Shown: positions 1 to 15,300 of the stretch, in pieces
How the letters are laid out: every line of letters starts with the position of its first letter
Numbering within the stretch: position 1 is the first letter of the stretch
Source: Metopolophium dirhodum
Lineage: Eukaryota; Arthropoda; Insecta; Hemiptera; Aphididae
Assembly (NCBI RefSeq): GCF_019925205.1
Contig: NC_083562.1
Span: 6,944,001-7,008,000, forward strand
Length of the DNA stretch: 64,000 nucleotides
Direction: 5' to 3'
Translations under genes and position numbers: made by a program
The notes under the pieces: generated by a model
The model's input: only the letters and a program-made list of their open reading frames with translations
Databases searched by the model: none
What the model was told of the DNA's origin: nothing

Positions 1-306
1 ACCTAGACACGACGGACTTGAATGATAATAATAATAATAATATGTTGACTACTACCGAATACACTATAACGTCTAAGAGCATTGAAATCGAAGATGTCAC
101 TGCAATACCCGAAAACCACAACCAAACGAATATAAACAACAGCTACTCTGTACAACAAATAATAACCACAGCAACCAGAAAATGGTGTTGGAATGATACC
201 GATTGTGACGCCGGCCACAAGTGTTTGGCAGCCAAGTGTCTACCAACAGGTGAAAGCCGCGTAAATAACTGTCCGCCCGGAATCATCACGTTACAGTGTC
301 TTAAAG
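1..306 (+). CDS. dpy: dpy exon 1 (left-truncated): Asn/Ser/Thr-rich spacer plus Cys module
   Basis: The frame is open from the left edge, so the true exon start is unknown. An AAT run encodes poly-Asn, followed by about 45 Ser/Thr/Asn-rich residues with several N-glycosylation sequons (NQT, NNS, NDT). Then comes a DPY-like stretch, CWNDTDCDAGHKCLAAKC, and CPPGIITLQC. The donor is AAAG/gtataa, phase 1. Confidence 0.75.
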
Positions 307-3300
307 GTATAATTTACACTTAATACTAAAAAAAAATTCCGCTTTTATATTAATTTGTGTTTCAGCATGTTTTGTATTTTAATTAGTATATTATGTAGGT
401 ATACGGAGTCCGTAACTGAATTGTGTATCGTTATTTTTGTTATTTGTTTGTCATGTTGTTATTAATAGAGAAGAATCGAACAGCAACGTTAACATTTTTT
501 TTTTACGAGCACGTACCACATGTAAATATTAGTCGGTTCGACAAATTAATCAAATCAGTCAGTGCTTTAGCGTTTACATAGGATCTGTGTGATCAAAAAA
601 AGTCATTAATTTAATAAGTGAAACGTATTTCGTTTCTGAGGACTCTAGGATTAGGTTACTTTCACAGAAATGATAGTAATCGAAGCATGACTTAATGAAA
701 TAGCCACTGTATAAGATACCATCGAATCATAGTTTAAATGTTCGTCAATTTAAATTAGATTTTCCAGTTTTTATTAATTTCTCGGTGTTTGTGTAATTCA
801 CATGATATATAATATTATAAGTATCTAAAGTTTTAACCATTTCTTACGAATAGTAATACATTTAATAAGTTAAAAACATAACCATATATTTTAAAAATGA
901 AATCAACACAACCAAAAAACAAATTAATCGAAACTGGAATCTCCGAGTTAAATACTGATAAACTCTGATTCATTAAATGTTTAACTTCGTAACGATCGAT
1001 GATTGTTAATAATAATGCATGTAACAATAATATGTAAATAACACTAATCGTGTACATATATATATAATACTATACAGCACCAGGTACCGCGAAAAAGCCG
1101 CAAGTATGCGAATCCGACACGGAATGTCTGGACTCGGAAGCTTGTTACATGGGACAGTGTGAGAATCTGTGTAGTTTTTCGACGGTATGTGCTCCAAATG
1201 CCAAATGCCACGTGATAAAACACAGACCCGTTTGTTCGTGTCCTCCAGGATACGAAGGAAACCCGGCCACAAAGTGTTATCAACCGAAACTGTGTAAGAC
1301 TAATCACATCACTAATTTCATATTTTCATATAAATATATTTATGTGTTAATTAAATATTAATGATTAACATGATTTACCAATATAATAATAATATTAATA
1401 ATTATAATACAATTAATCATTAATATTGTACAAAAAAAAAAACCACACACACAAAAAACACAACCATTGTAAGATCATATAACTATTGTAGATGTATATA
1501 TTATTAATTGTACAAATAGGGACTACTATTTTTCACGTAAGAGAGTTGATAGTATCGTGTAATATAATATAATATAGTTCACGTATAGCGTTGTATCATA
1601 TAAATGCGGGGTTATCATATACATGTAAATACATGTACATAAATCTTTATAATATACCCACTACTGTACCGCCCTTCTTGGGTACAGTCTAATTTTTTTT
1701 TTATTTTTTATTTTAACGGTTGAAAATTCTTCTTCTTATCTATATATTATTTTTATTTTTACCCCACTCCGAATTTAGTAACCTGCAATACGAACAACGA
1801 TTGTACGAACGGTGAAGTTTGCATCCAGCAAATTTGCCAAAACCAGTGCAACGTTCATAACCCGTGCGCTCAAAACGCAGCATGCATTAACACCGCTCAT
1901 GGAGTCGATTGTAGCTGCGTAGAAGGATTTCAAGGCAACGGATTTGTAGGGTGTCTGCCAGGTCAGTTGCAATCCATATTAAATTTCAATTTATTCGTCA
2001 ATAATTTAGTACCATTGCGGGTGATTTATTTTTTCATTCGATAACACTCGTTATGTTTGATTAAAATGATATCAAATGTATCATTAATAAAAACATATGT
2101 ATTATTTTAGGTAGATACTATATTATGTATATATCTGCAGGTTAGGAATACACATTTTAACTACGACTTAACTTGCCCAGGTTAACAAAATTATTAATCA
2201 TAATTATTGTACCAATAAATGAACTTATATTAATGATATAAATAATCAAAATTATTGTACGATTATTTTATTATTAAAATTATTATATTTATTGAAAGTT
2301 AAAATAAAATAATCTAAAAAACTACACTGTTACTTCATAATAATTATATCACCCGTTCATAGTAAGACTGTGTTACTATAGCCTATTATAGTGCACTATA
2401 AGCTTATAAAATTAATTAATTAATGTGTATTTATTTTTTAATCTAAGTATAACTGTATGAGGTATGGGTGTAATGACTATTTATTAATTCGATTTGAATA
2501 ATATTATTATTGTTATGGGTACTATTCAATAACTTTAAGAATATTATTGTACAGTATCGTGTGTATACTGATTTAAGGGGATCAAAAATAGTTAATTTTA
2601 CACCTGTATAATTTGTTCACGATAACGATAACAGTTTTGAATCTTAAGTTTACTTTTGTATCAATTTTTTTTCTTTTTTAATTGGAACGTTTACCTCGCC
2701 TAATTAGGTTTTATGATCCTAAAATTTCAGTAATTTAAAACAATTATTTATTTATTTTATGGAATTAAAATCTATTTATAAAAATGGTATGCTATATATA
2801 GGGCAGTCGGTATGATAAATAAAAGTATAAACTTTTTGCGAAAAACAAATGTCTCACGTAGTACAGTGCAGTGCGTGTTGAAATTATGCATTATAACAGG
2901 TGTTGCAAGCGCATTAAATTTATCGATTAAATTATTCATATTAATTTATATTTTATATAATTTAATTGCAGTACGCATATATTATGGAGCTAAAAATCCT
3001 ATATAATTTAACTCCTTATAAATAGAAGCGTAATTTAAATTTTTTATTTCTTCTTACTATATTATCGTTTGAGGTTAAAAATCAATTTTTTTTTAATCCG
3101 TCAATATGTGGTTTACAATAAATACACGTACACCTTGCGTCTACACATTTTAATCGTTCGGTCTTCACTATATTTTTTTACGTAAATCTGCTTTAAAGTT
3201 TGAACTATTGTTTTTACGCACACTAATATTATTATTGATAATATTCGTTGCTTTCAATTTTTACGATTTATTTACATCGCTTGAATATATTTTTAGTTCG

Positions 3301-6300
3301 ATCATACAAGCCCATTTGCCAATACAACGAAGACTGTCCGCCAGATAAATTATGTGATCGATTAAATCGCGTATGTATAAATCCGTGTGCTGAAGACTCT
3401 TGTGGTGAAAATGCTGAGTGTTATCCTGTAAACCACGGTACAGAATGCAGATGTTTACAAGGCCATCAAGGAAATCCATACATCTCGTGTGCATCAGGTA
3501 TATTAACGATATTTCTTAAAATAAATTATATACCTGCTACAGCTACATACATAATTATAAAAATATCCATGATAATTTGTTATCTTAAATTTATTATTAG
3601 TCACCGGATGTCGGTCGAATAATGAATGCTCAACTAATGAAGCGTGCATCAATGGAAAATGCTCTAACCCATGTCGATGTGGTCCAAATGCTGTCTGCGA
3701 CGTTGTAAACCATAAGGCAACATGCAAGTGTCTTGCAGGCTACAACGGAAATCCATTATTAGGATGTCAAGGTAATTACTGAATATCATTGTTTTAGCAT
3801 TACAAATAGTACTTTTATTTTTTTTTAATTTTACTCTCAACAATCAAAATAAATGGTGATGTATATTTAATACAATTTTAGTACCTCAAAATCCATGCGA
3901 TCCAAATCCTTGTGGAATGCATGCTCTTTGCGAAATCGACAATGGAAATCCAATTTGCTACTGTCCGAAAGGAATGACAGGAAATCCATTTAAAAGTTGC
4001 AGTAAGTTGAAATTGAAAACTTATCACTGAATACATAAACTGATTAATTTTAGTGTATCACAAATTAAACAATTAAATCACTCTACATTTTTAGCACTCG
4101 TACATATTTATAATAATTACTTTATAAAATATCTTTAATTTTAGTTCCTGAAGGTGATGAATGCTCACCAAATCCATGTGGTCCCTACTCTGGATGCAGA
4201 GTAGTTCAAGGTTCTGCAGTTTGTTTCTGTTTATCTGAGTATGAAGGGGATCCTCCCATCACACCTTGCCGTTTACCAAGCAATCCTTGTACACCTTCTC
4301 CATGTGGACCTAACACTCAATGTACATTGTTGGATAATGGATTTGCCAAATGTACATGTTTACCAGGATACATCGAGAGTCCAAACACAATACGTGGATG
4401 CGTAGAGAAGAAGAATCCATGTGAACCAAACCCATGTGGACAAAGTGCCGTATGTGATCCAAACAGGCAACCATCATGTTTCTGCCCAGAGCCATTAATT
4501 GGAAATCCATATAAGTTTTGTGGTGGTATGTATTAAAGTACCATAAAATATTTTCTCATCAAAAATTAAATTTGGAATTTTCTACAAAATTATTTTTAGA
4601 ATCACTGAAAACCTTATGTCAACCTGGACCTTGTGGTGCAAATGCAGATTGTTATGTAACTGGAAGCAATGAACAGTGTTATTGTAAAAATGGCTATTCA
4701 GGAAACCCTTACGATGGTTGTATTTCAATTCCAATGAGTCCGTGTGAACCAAATCCATGTGGAAAATATGCATACTGCAAAATTTCATCAGAAGGTAGTG
4801 TATCAATATTTTTATATTTACTGCAGTAAACATTTTATATTAATATGTTAAAACTTTTTAACTATTAAATAGGAAAACCATTATGTTCCTGTCCTGATGG
4901 TATGGGTGGAGACCCACTAACAGGATGTAAAGGCCCGGAATGTACAACTAATGATGACTGTCCATGGGATAAATCATGCTTAGGCTACAAATGTAATAAT
5001 CCATGTCCAGGAGCGTGTGGAGTAGGTGCTTCGTGCAAAGTTGAAAAACATCGCCCTGTATGTACATGTAATCGTGGACTAACTGGAAATCCATTCTTCC
5101 GCTGTTATCAAATAAGTAAGTTGTTAAAACTATAGTTAATAAAAAAAAAGTATAGTGTTATAACTAATAATGAAATATTAAATAATAATGTTTGTTTATT
5201 TATTAATTTAAGGTTCGGATCCAGCTCCAACTGGAAATCCATGTCTACCTAACCCATGTGGAATTAATACTGAATGTAAAATCCAAAATCGTAAACCTGT
5301 ATGTACATGCCTAACAAATTTCGTTGGAGATCCTAAGACTGGATGTCAGCCTGAGTGTGTTTTAAATACTGATTGTAAGAATCATCAAGCTTGTATTGAT
5401 TACCGATGTCGAGATCCATGTGCATTTGGAAACATTTGTGGTCTTGGAGCAGTATGCCAATGCAAAGATCATACACCACTATGTTCTTGTAGAGAAGGTT
5501 TTGTTGGAGATCCATTCCTACAATGTTTACCAAAACGTGAGAATTAAATACATCAAATATACTAAACATTTTTACTATGCTAAACAACGTACATAACCAC
5601 TGTATTTAAACAATTTTTCAAAATTCACAACTGTTTGGGATTTTTAGCTGATGACGAGCCATTTAAAAATATGACTCTGCCTTGTGCACCTTCACCATGT
5701 GATCCATATTCTTCATGTAATGTGTATGGTGGTCAAATAGCAATGTGTGATCCCTGCTCTTCAATTGAACAACAATGGAATCCACAATGTCATCCTCAAT
5801 GTTTATACAACTCTGATTGCCCATTCAATTTAGCTTGTGTGGGACAAAAATGTATTGATCCTTGCCCAGGATCCTGTGGTATTCAAGCTGAATGTACTGT
5901 TGTGTATCATAATCCAATTTGTTCATGCCAATCGGGACTAATAGGAAATCCATACGAACACTGTACTACTCCAAAACAAAGTATGACAAACTATGATAAG
6001 TTTAAAATCTAGAGTATCTGTAAGCTATAATTTATTGATTTATTTTTATAGATGATGTGGCTAAGCCTATTTCATGTGATCAAGTGCAATGTGGAGCAAA
6101 TGCTGTATGCAAAAAATCAAATGGAATGACTATTTGTGTTTGCCGTCAACAATATTATGGAAACCCGTACTTATCATGTCGGCCCGAATGTGTTATAAAT
6201 ACTGATTGTGGTCAAACATTATCTTGTATTAATAACAAATGCGTTAATCCTTGCTTGGGTGTATGTGGTGTTAACGCGCAATGCCAAGTAGTTAATCATT

Positions 6301-9300
6301 TCCCCGTATGTTTCTGTCAACAAGATTATTCAGGAGATCCTTTTGTTAGCTGTTATCAAGCTGCTAGACCAAGTAAATAATATTTGATAATTTACTGTTT
6401 ATGAGTAGAAACTTAATAAATTACCTATAGTATATTTTAATATATATTGTAATTTAATGTATACGTAATCTTTTTTTAGATTATCCACCAATAATGGGCC
6501 CAGCAGATAATGCTTGTGACCCCTCTCCGTGCGGTTCTAACAGTCGCTGTCATATTTCGGAACAAGGATTCGCAACATGTTCGTGCTTACCAGGATATCG
6601 TGGCTCTCCACCAGTATGTAAACCAGAGTGTGTAGTAAGCGCGGAATGCCCGCAAACTCAAGCTTGCTTAAATCAAAAATGTGTTGACCCATGTCCTGGT
6701 ACATGTGGTGTTGGAGCTAATTGTCATTCTATTTGCCATAATCCGATCTGCAGTTGTCCACCAGGACACGTCGGTGATCCTTTCGTTAGCTGTCATTTAC
6801 CACTTGGTTTGTATTCAATTTTAATGTATTCATATTTTATTATTATTAAAGTTCTATTTATATTATTAATCATGTTACCTATAGGTGAAGAAACTCCTAA
6901 AGTACCTGGAAATCCTTGTGAACCTACACCATGTGGTCCAAATTCGATTTGTGAAATTAAAAAAGGTCATCCAGTTTGTTCATGTTCTCCGAATTATATT
7001 GGAAGTCCACCATATTGCCGTCCAGAATGTATAATGAATCACGAATGTCCACATAACAAAGCTTGCATTCAAGAAAAATGTCAAAATCCGTGCACAAAAT
7101 CATGCGGCTTGAATGCTAAATGTGATGTTGTTAATCACACGCCATTCTGTACCTGTGTATCAGGTTACGAAGGAGATGCATTTATAAGCTGTACTAGAAT
7201 TCCACCAAGTAAGTGTGATTTTAAAAAGTATGCTTATAATTTAATTATATTAGATTTATTTGAGACTCAGGGGTGAGATGCTTACAATATGTTATACGCA
7301 AACTCATTAAATAGAATTTTTAATATTTAAAAATGTATAATAAGAACTTCTTAATTTCTTCATTAAGTTGCAATTAATAATTTTTTTTTGAGATAGAGAA
7401 CTGTCATAGTATTATGTAATAGATAACATATAATATAATGTTATGTTATGCATAAATAATTTTTTTTTTAATTTTTTTTTTGTTAAGTTTAAACTTTCTA
7501 CCACTATATATCAATATAAACTAATCATAATTTTTAATAATATTTTAGCTGTGTTACCTGAAATTCCAAGAGATCCATGTAACCCTTCACCATGTGGTGA
7601 TAATACTCAATGTTTTAGTGAAAATAATGGAGTCTCAAAATGTGTTTGCATACCACCTTATATCGGCAACCCTTACTCTGGTGGTTGTAGGCCAGAATGT
7701 TTGATGAATAGTGATTGTATGTCAAACTTGGCATGTTTGGCTAGCCATTGTCGAGATCCGTGCCCAGGTGTATGTGGTCTCAATGCTCAATGTAATGTTG
7801 TTAGTCATATACCAGTCTGTACTTGTTTCCCCGGATATATCGGAGATCCATTCCAATCTTGTAGAATAGAACCAATTAATCGTGAGTTGAATATATTTTA
7901 ACATAAGATATTTGAATTAATTGAAATATAATGTTATCTTGTGTTTTTTGTAGCACCAACTCCCCAAAATCCTTGTGAACCTTCACCTTGTGGTCCAAAT
8001 AGTCAATGTCGTACTCAAGGTTATAATGCAGTTTGCTCATGTACACAAGGTTTTATCGGAACCCCTCCTTCTTGTCGACCAGAATGCGTTGTAAGTGCTG
8101 AATGCCCAGTAGATAAGGCGTGTATAGCACAAAAGTGTTCAGATCCTTGTCCTGGAACATGTGGATTACATGCTCGATGCAATGTAATTAATCACAATCC
8201 CATTTGTACTTGTCCACCGAAATTCGTGGGTGATCCATTTGTTAGGTGTATTCAAGAAGGTAAGTTTTACTATAATAACTAGAATATTATTATTATTAAG
8301 ATTTATTAATCAACTATAATTCTACAGAACCTAAAACTCCTCCAGTCGTTTACCAAGATCCTTGTTTCCCGTCACCTTGTGGTGCTAATTCTGAATGTAG
8401 AGAACATGATAGTAGACCTGTCTGTTCATGTTTACCGGGAATGCTTGGAGCTCCACCAAACTGTCGGCCAGAATGCTTAATTCACGCTGACTGTCCAACT
8501 AGATTAGCTTGTCTGCAGAGTAAATGTCGAGATCCTTGTACCGGATCTTGTGGATTCAATTCTAGATGCACTGTAATCAACCATCAACCAGTGTGTTCAT
8601 GTGAACCGGGCTACCAAGGAGATCCATTTAATGGATGTAATGCTGTCGCAGGTATGTTTGAATTTATAAATCATACTAATATTTTTATATTTTTATTAAA
8701 ACTAAATAGTCATAATGAAGATTTATTTATAAACCGAATAACATTTGTTATAAGTTACTATTATTATTTTATTAACTTAGTAGGTATACCACTAATAGCT
8801 TATAGTTATTTAAGAGTTACAACATAAATTAATATTATTAAAACTACTTAACAAACGAACTACAACAGTTGGACTACTATACAATTAAGGTTGTTATTGT
8901 GATTATTATTATTAATAGCAAAACCAAAAGGAAAACCACGCCTGTCTTGTTATGGTACTACTTGCGGCCATAATGCAATATGTAAGAGCAATATTAACAA
9001 TGTAACTTGCATTTGTAAGAATAATTATCTCGGGGACCCATACATTGGATGCCGTCCTCGTTGTACACTCAGCGCAGAATGTCCTAGATCATTTGCTTGT
9101 GTTAATTCTGAATGCATCGATCCGTGTAAAAACGCATGTGGCCTGCGCGCTCGTTGTCGAGTAGTCAACCATAGCCCAATTTGCTTTTGTCCAAATGGCA
9201 TGACTGGCAATCCACTAACAATATGCAACAAGATATCAAATTGTAAGCATGCCTTCTTCCAACCCACTGTCATTAATATCAATTTTACATTCATAAATGT

Positions 9301-12300
9301 TTTCTTAATATTCTATCTAAACAATAATATTAAAATAAAGTTATATTCTAAAAATTTTCTGGATAATTTGTTTAATTAGAAAAGTATATAATCTATACAT
9401 ATAGGAACAGTTATATGCAATAAATATGTTATATATTTATATACTTTTTTTATTAAACTATAAATACTTCATGACTTCATGAAGTATACTTCATCAGAAA
9501 ACATTTATGTGAACATTTTACTATTTCTACTAATAATATACTAATAATCTAATTATAGCTCCTAATATTCCTCATAAGCCAAATTCGCTTTGCATGCCAA
9601 ATCTCTGTGGGCCATTCAGTAATTGCTCAATAATCAAAAACCACGTTGTGTGTTTATGCCAGTATGGTTATACTGGTACGCCACCCAACTGCAAACCAGA
9701 CTGTGTGATTAGCTCAGAATGTGCACCAAATAAAGCTTGTGTTAATCAACGGTGCACAGACCCTTGTTCAGGTTTATGTGCACCCAACTCCGATTGCCGG
9801 GTAATTAATCATAAAGCTATATGTGTTTGTAAACCTGGTTTTAGTGGCGATCCTATGAAACGGTGTCTCAAAACAGAAAGTAAGCTCCAAATCCTAGGTT
9901 ATTTCTAATAATACTTTATATTTGCTATTAACACCAAAAAATGCATGTATCATCTAGAATGCTCGGACAATAACACTAATCCATGTGATAAGAACCCGTG
10001 TGGACCTTATTCGGTCTGCCGTTCTTATGACAAACAACCCGTATGTTCTTGTCAATCTGGATACATGGGTTTACCACCAAATTGTCGTCCAGAATGTACT
10101 TTGAATGCAGATTGTAATCGTACAAAGGTGTGTGTTAATAACCGCTGTACTAACCCATGTCCGGGTAGTTGTGCGCCTCAAGCATTTTGCAGTGTGGTCA
10201 ATCACAGACCTTTGTGCATGTGCCCTGAAGGATTTACTGGAGATCCTTTTAAAATATGTTCAATACCATGTAAGACTCAAATCCGCAATTTAATTACGTT
10301 AGATTTTTTAAGTATATTAAGTTAGTATAAATTCAATGGAGTATAACTAATTGGTGCTAATCAATGTTAGTTATAACATTAATCGAACTCTCTTTTCATA
10401 AAGGTAAGTTAATGCATGTTTATAATAGTCTATGTATTGTTTGCTTTGGTGATCAGATTATTAGATAGAGCTTATATATAGTATTTGCGTGTTGTATTGC
10501 ATTAGAATGTAGAGTATTTATAATCGTTTTTTAGCTTTCGATTATACGCCTGTAACTCCTTGCAACCCTTCACCGTGTGGAGCAAACGCTGTATGTAAAG
10601 AATCAAATGGTGCCGGTTCTTGTTCATGTATCCCAGAATATTTTGGCGATCCGTACTCTGGATGTCGACCAGAATGTGTAAACAATCTCGATTGCGCATG
10701 GAATAAAGCATGCATCAATTACAAATGTATAGATCCTTGTATTGGTGCTTGTGGTTTATATGCTGAATGCAAGGTCAGCAATCATGCTCCAACTTGCTAT
10801 TGTTTGCAAGGGTACACTGGAAGTGCTTTATTATCATGTCATAAAATTGAGTTTGATCCAAGTAAGAGTTGTATATATTGCTATTGCTTTCCTTTAGATT
10901 CTCTTTTTATACCTATTTTATTACATAGCATGTGAAGTTGATTTGGTTATTACGAAAAACCCTTGCATGAAATCGCCTTGTGGGCAATACAGTCAGTGTC
11001 GAGCTGTAAATGGCCATGCAGTATGCTCTTGTTTACCTGGATACTTTGGAAATCCTCCAAATTGTCATCCAGAGTGCATAACTAGTTCAGATTGTCCACA
11101 AGATAAATCATGTGTAAATCAAATCTGTTCAGACCCATGTCCAGGCACATGTGGTTACAACGCACAATGTCGAGTTGTAAATCATAGTCCTATATGTAGT
11201 TGCTATTCAGGTTATTATGGTGATCCATTTGTTCGTTGTGCTATTATTGAAAGTAAGAATGCCGTAGTTATGCTTTTAGTTGCTTTATATGTAGCATATT
11301 ATTGATTTGATGCATGGGGTATGTTTAGAGCCTTCACCACCAGAACAGGATAGACTACCACAGAACCCTTGTGTTCCATCACCTTGTGGTCCAAATTCTA
11401 TATGTCATCCCAAAGATTATACTCCTACCTGTTCTTGTTTACCAAACTATATTGGTCGACCACCTTGCTGTAGACCAGAATGCACAATAAATGCCGAATG
11501 CTTTGGCAATTTGGCTTGTGTTAATGAAAGGTGTATAGATCCTTGTCCCGGTTCCTGTGGTATCAACGCCTTTTGTAAAGTGATTTCCCATAATCCTGTA
11601 TGTAAATGCAATGACGGGTATACCGGTGATCCATTTATAGCCTGCCGACCGACACCAATTTCACGTAAGGATTATTATTAAAATATTATTATGCTTGTTA
11701 TAGTATTTATTAAGATATTAAGTTACTTGAGCTATCGTTGATTAAACCAATAGATCACAAATACACCATACACACAAATTGCAACACAAATTTTCCCATT
11801 TTAGTACCACCACCAGCAGATGTGCCAAGTGATCCGTGTAACCCATCACCATGTGGGGCAAATGCTATTTGCAAAGAAAGAAATAATGCTGGATCTTGTA
11901 CATGTATTCCTGAATATACAGGGGATCCTTATACAGGATGTAGACCAGAGTGCGTGCTAAATAGTGAATGTCCTAGAGACAGAGCTTGCATAAACAATAA
12001 GTGTCGTGACCCATGTCCAGGAATGTGTGGTTTATATGCTGAATGCAGAGTTATCAACCATTCTCCTTCATGTGCTTGTCTTCCAGGATATACTGGCAAT
12101 CCATTGTCTGCTTGTCAACTTCTCCCAGTTGCCAGTAAGATTTCTTCTCTTACTATCTACTTATTAGCTTCTTTTTACTTTGCATGCATTGGTATTTTAA
12201 ACCATGTCTTCATTCTTATCTGTCTCTATTGTACGTTGCATGTTTTTCTTTGTGCTATGCCCACTTTTAGGCCCAGATCTACCACCTAAAAACCCTTGCA

Positions 12301-15300
12301 TACCTTCACCTTGTGGCCCGTACAGTCAATGCAGGACAGTAAATGACCATGCCGTTTGTTCATGTCAAACAAATTATATCGGTACACCCCCAGCTTGTCA
12401 TCCAGAATGTATGGTTAGTTCTGAATGTGCTCAAGATAAGGCATGTGTCAATCAAAAATGCGTAGACCCATGTCCCGGAACCTGTGGCCTCAATGCGCGG
12501 TGTCAAGTTGTCAACCATAATCCTATATGTAGCTGTTCAGCTGGATATACTGGTGATCCATTTGTCCGGTGTTTACAAGAAAGTTCGTACTAATAAAAAA
12601 AAATGTTTAGAAAAATATAACTTAATAATCTATAATACTTTTAATATTTGTTAGAACCAACATATTACGACGAACCATTAATTCCGACTAATCCGTGCGT
12701 TCCATCTCCATGTGGACCTAATTCTTTATGCCGCGATCACAGTGGAACTCCTGCGTGTTCATGTTTGTCTAATTATATTGGTCGGCCACCAAATTGCCGC
12801 CCAGAATGTACAATTAATGCTGAATGCCCTGGAAATCTCGCCTGTGTTAACGAAAAATGTCGAGATCCTTGTCCTGGCTCATGTGGAATATACGCAACAT
12901 GTAATACAGTAAAACATGTACCTCAGTGTGTTTGTCAAAATGGATACACTGGAGATCCATTTAGTGGATGTTCACTCATACAACAAAGTAAGACAACTAT
13001 TTATTGGTATCAACGTTTAAAAATATATTTATATATTATGTATATTATGTATTTATATTTGACAATTTTTTTAGTTCCAACTGAAGGACCTAAGATGCCT
13101 TGCAACCCATCGCCATGTGGAGCAAATGCAGTATGTAAAGAACGAAATGGTGCTGGCTCTTGTTCGTGCTTACCGGAATATTTTGGAGATCCATATACTG
13201 GATGTAGGCCAGAATGTGTGACCAATTCTGATTGTGATCGTAGTAAATCTTGTATGAACAATAAATGTCGCGATCCATGTCCAGGAATCTGTGGTTTGAA
13301 TGCAGAATGCAGAGTTATTAACCACTCGCCATCTTGCTATTGCCCAGTGGGTTATACTGGAGATCCAACGTTATCTTGCTACATTCAACCATTACGTATG
13401 TATAATATTATCTAGTTGTATTTTTCGTTAATACTCATTTTATTACTCATTCTATATTTATAAATAATATTAAATTGTTATTTTTAGTTGATCCAGAACC
13501 ACCCACAAATCCATGTATTCCTTCACCATGTGGCCCTTACAGTCAATGCAGACCTGTCAATAATCATGCTGTATGTTCATGCCAAACAGATTACATTGGA
13601 ACACCGCCATCATGTCGGCCAGAGTGTATGGTGAGCTCTGAATGTCCCCAAGATAAAGCATGTGTTAGAAAGAAATGTATAGACCCATGCCCTGGTACAT
13701 GTGGATCAAATGGAAGATGTCAAGTAGTCAATCATAATCCAATTTGTAGTTGTCCTCCCGGTTATAACGGAGATCCATTTATAAGGTGTTTCAAAGAACG
13801 TACGTATTTCTTATTCAACTCAAATTGTACATTAAATGTTTTGAAAACAATATTTATATAAATATGTATGTTATACATAGAACCTCCACCAGCTGATATA
13901 CCAACCAATCCGTGTGTGCCATCGCCATGTGGTCCAAATTCAGTATGTCGTGAAATTGGTCACACCCCAGCATGTTCATGTTTAGATAGTTACATTGGAC
14001 GACCACCTAATTGTCGACCAGAATGTACCATCAATGCTGAATGCCCAGGAAATTTAGCATGTTCAAAAGAAAGATGTAAAGACCCGTGTCCTGGTTCATG
14101 TGGAATATATGCCACGTGTGTAACGATTAACCATAGTCCACAATGTAACTGTGAACCAGGTTATACAGGAGATCCATTTGCTGGATGTTCATTAATACAA
14201 CAAGGTATGTTTATTTTATATAAAAAAAATTATAATAGTATCTTATTTTTGATATATTTTTTAATTATTTTTAAAATTTTAGTTGTTCCAACTGAAGGAC
14301 CTAAAATGCCCTGTAACCCATCGCCATGTGGAGCAAACGCTATATGCAAAGAACGTAATGGAGCAGGATCTTGTATATGTTTACCAGAATATTTTGGTGA
14401 TCCTTACACGGGATGTAGACCAGAATGTGTGACTAATTCAGAATGTGATAGGAGTAAAGCATGCGTAAATAATAAATGCCGTGATCCTTGTCCTGGTACT
14501 TGTGGACTTAATGCAGAATGTAGTGTCATCAACCACACACCATCGTGTACATGTTTTCCAGGTTATACTGGCAATCCTATTACCGCATGTCATATGCCAC
14601 CACCAAGTAAGATTTATATAATTTGTCTAAAATATTAAATATAAGCATTATAACTTTTATATTTTATTTATAGTGGATGAAATACCTAAAAATCCATGTG
14701 AACCATCACCATGTGGGCCTTATAGCGTATGTAGAACTGTGAATGACCATGCAGTATGTTCTTGTCAAACTAACTATATTGGTACTCCTCCGGGTTGTCG
14801 TCCAGAATGTGTAGTTAGTTCGGAATGTCCTCAAAACAGAGCTTGTATTAATCAAAAATGTTCAGACCCTTGTATTGGAATATGTGGTATAGGCGCCAGG
14901 TGCCAAGTCATAAATCACAATCCGATTTGCAGTTGTCCAAGTGGTTTAATTGGCGATCCATTTGTTCAATGCAAATCAGAACGTAAGTTTATATATATAT
15001 ATCTAAAACTATACTAATAAAAAACAATTTTAATAAATGATTCCTAAATAATTTAAATAAATGATTTAAAATATTTTATATAATTATAAAATAATTAACC
15101 TAAATGTTATTTCAAAATAAATATTTTTGTTTATTAAGTTATAGATTACTTATATATTTAAAACAAAAATTATTTATCAATCAACTATAAAATTGCTTTA
15201 TAATGTAATAATAATAATTTTTTTTTTATTATAGCACGACCAACTCAGCCACCACCTAGTGGAAATCCTTGTGTTCCATCCCCATGTGGTCTGAATTCAA

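Noticed and set aside
2812..3006. 64-codon + strand open frame in intron 3
   Set aside because: No EGF/DPY content, no splice-site support in phase 1, low-complexity AT composition.
9025..9294. Antisense open frame of 89 codons, and many similar ones opposite core exons
   Set aside because: Cysteine-rich exons on the + strand systematically leave the minus strand open; the translations mirror the repeat and have no domain.
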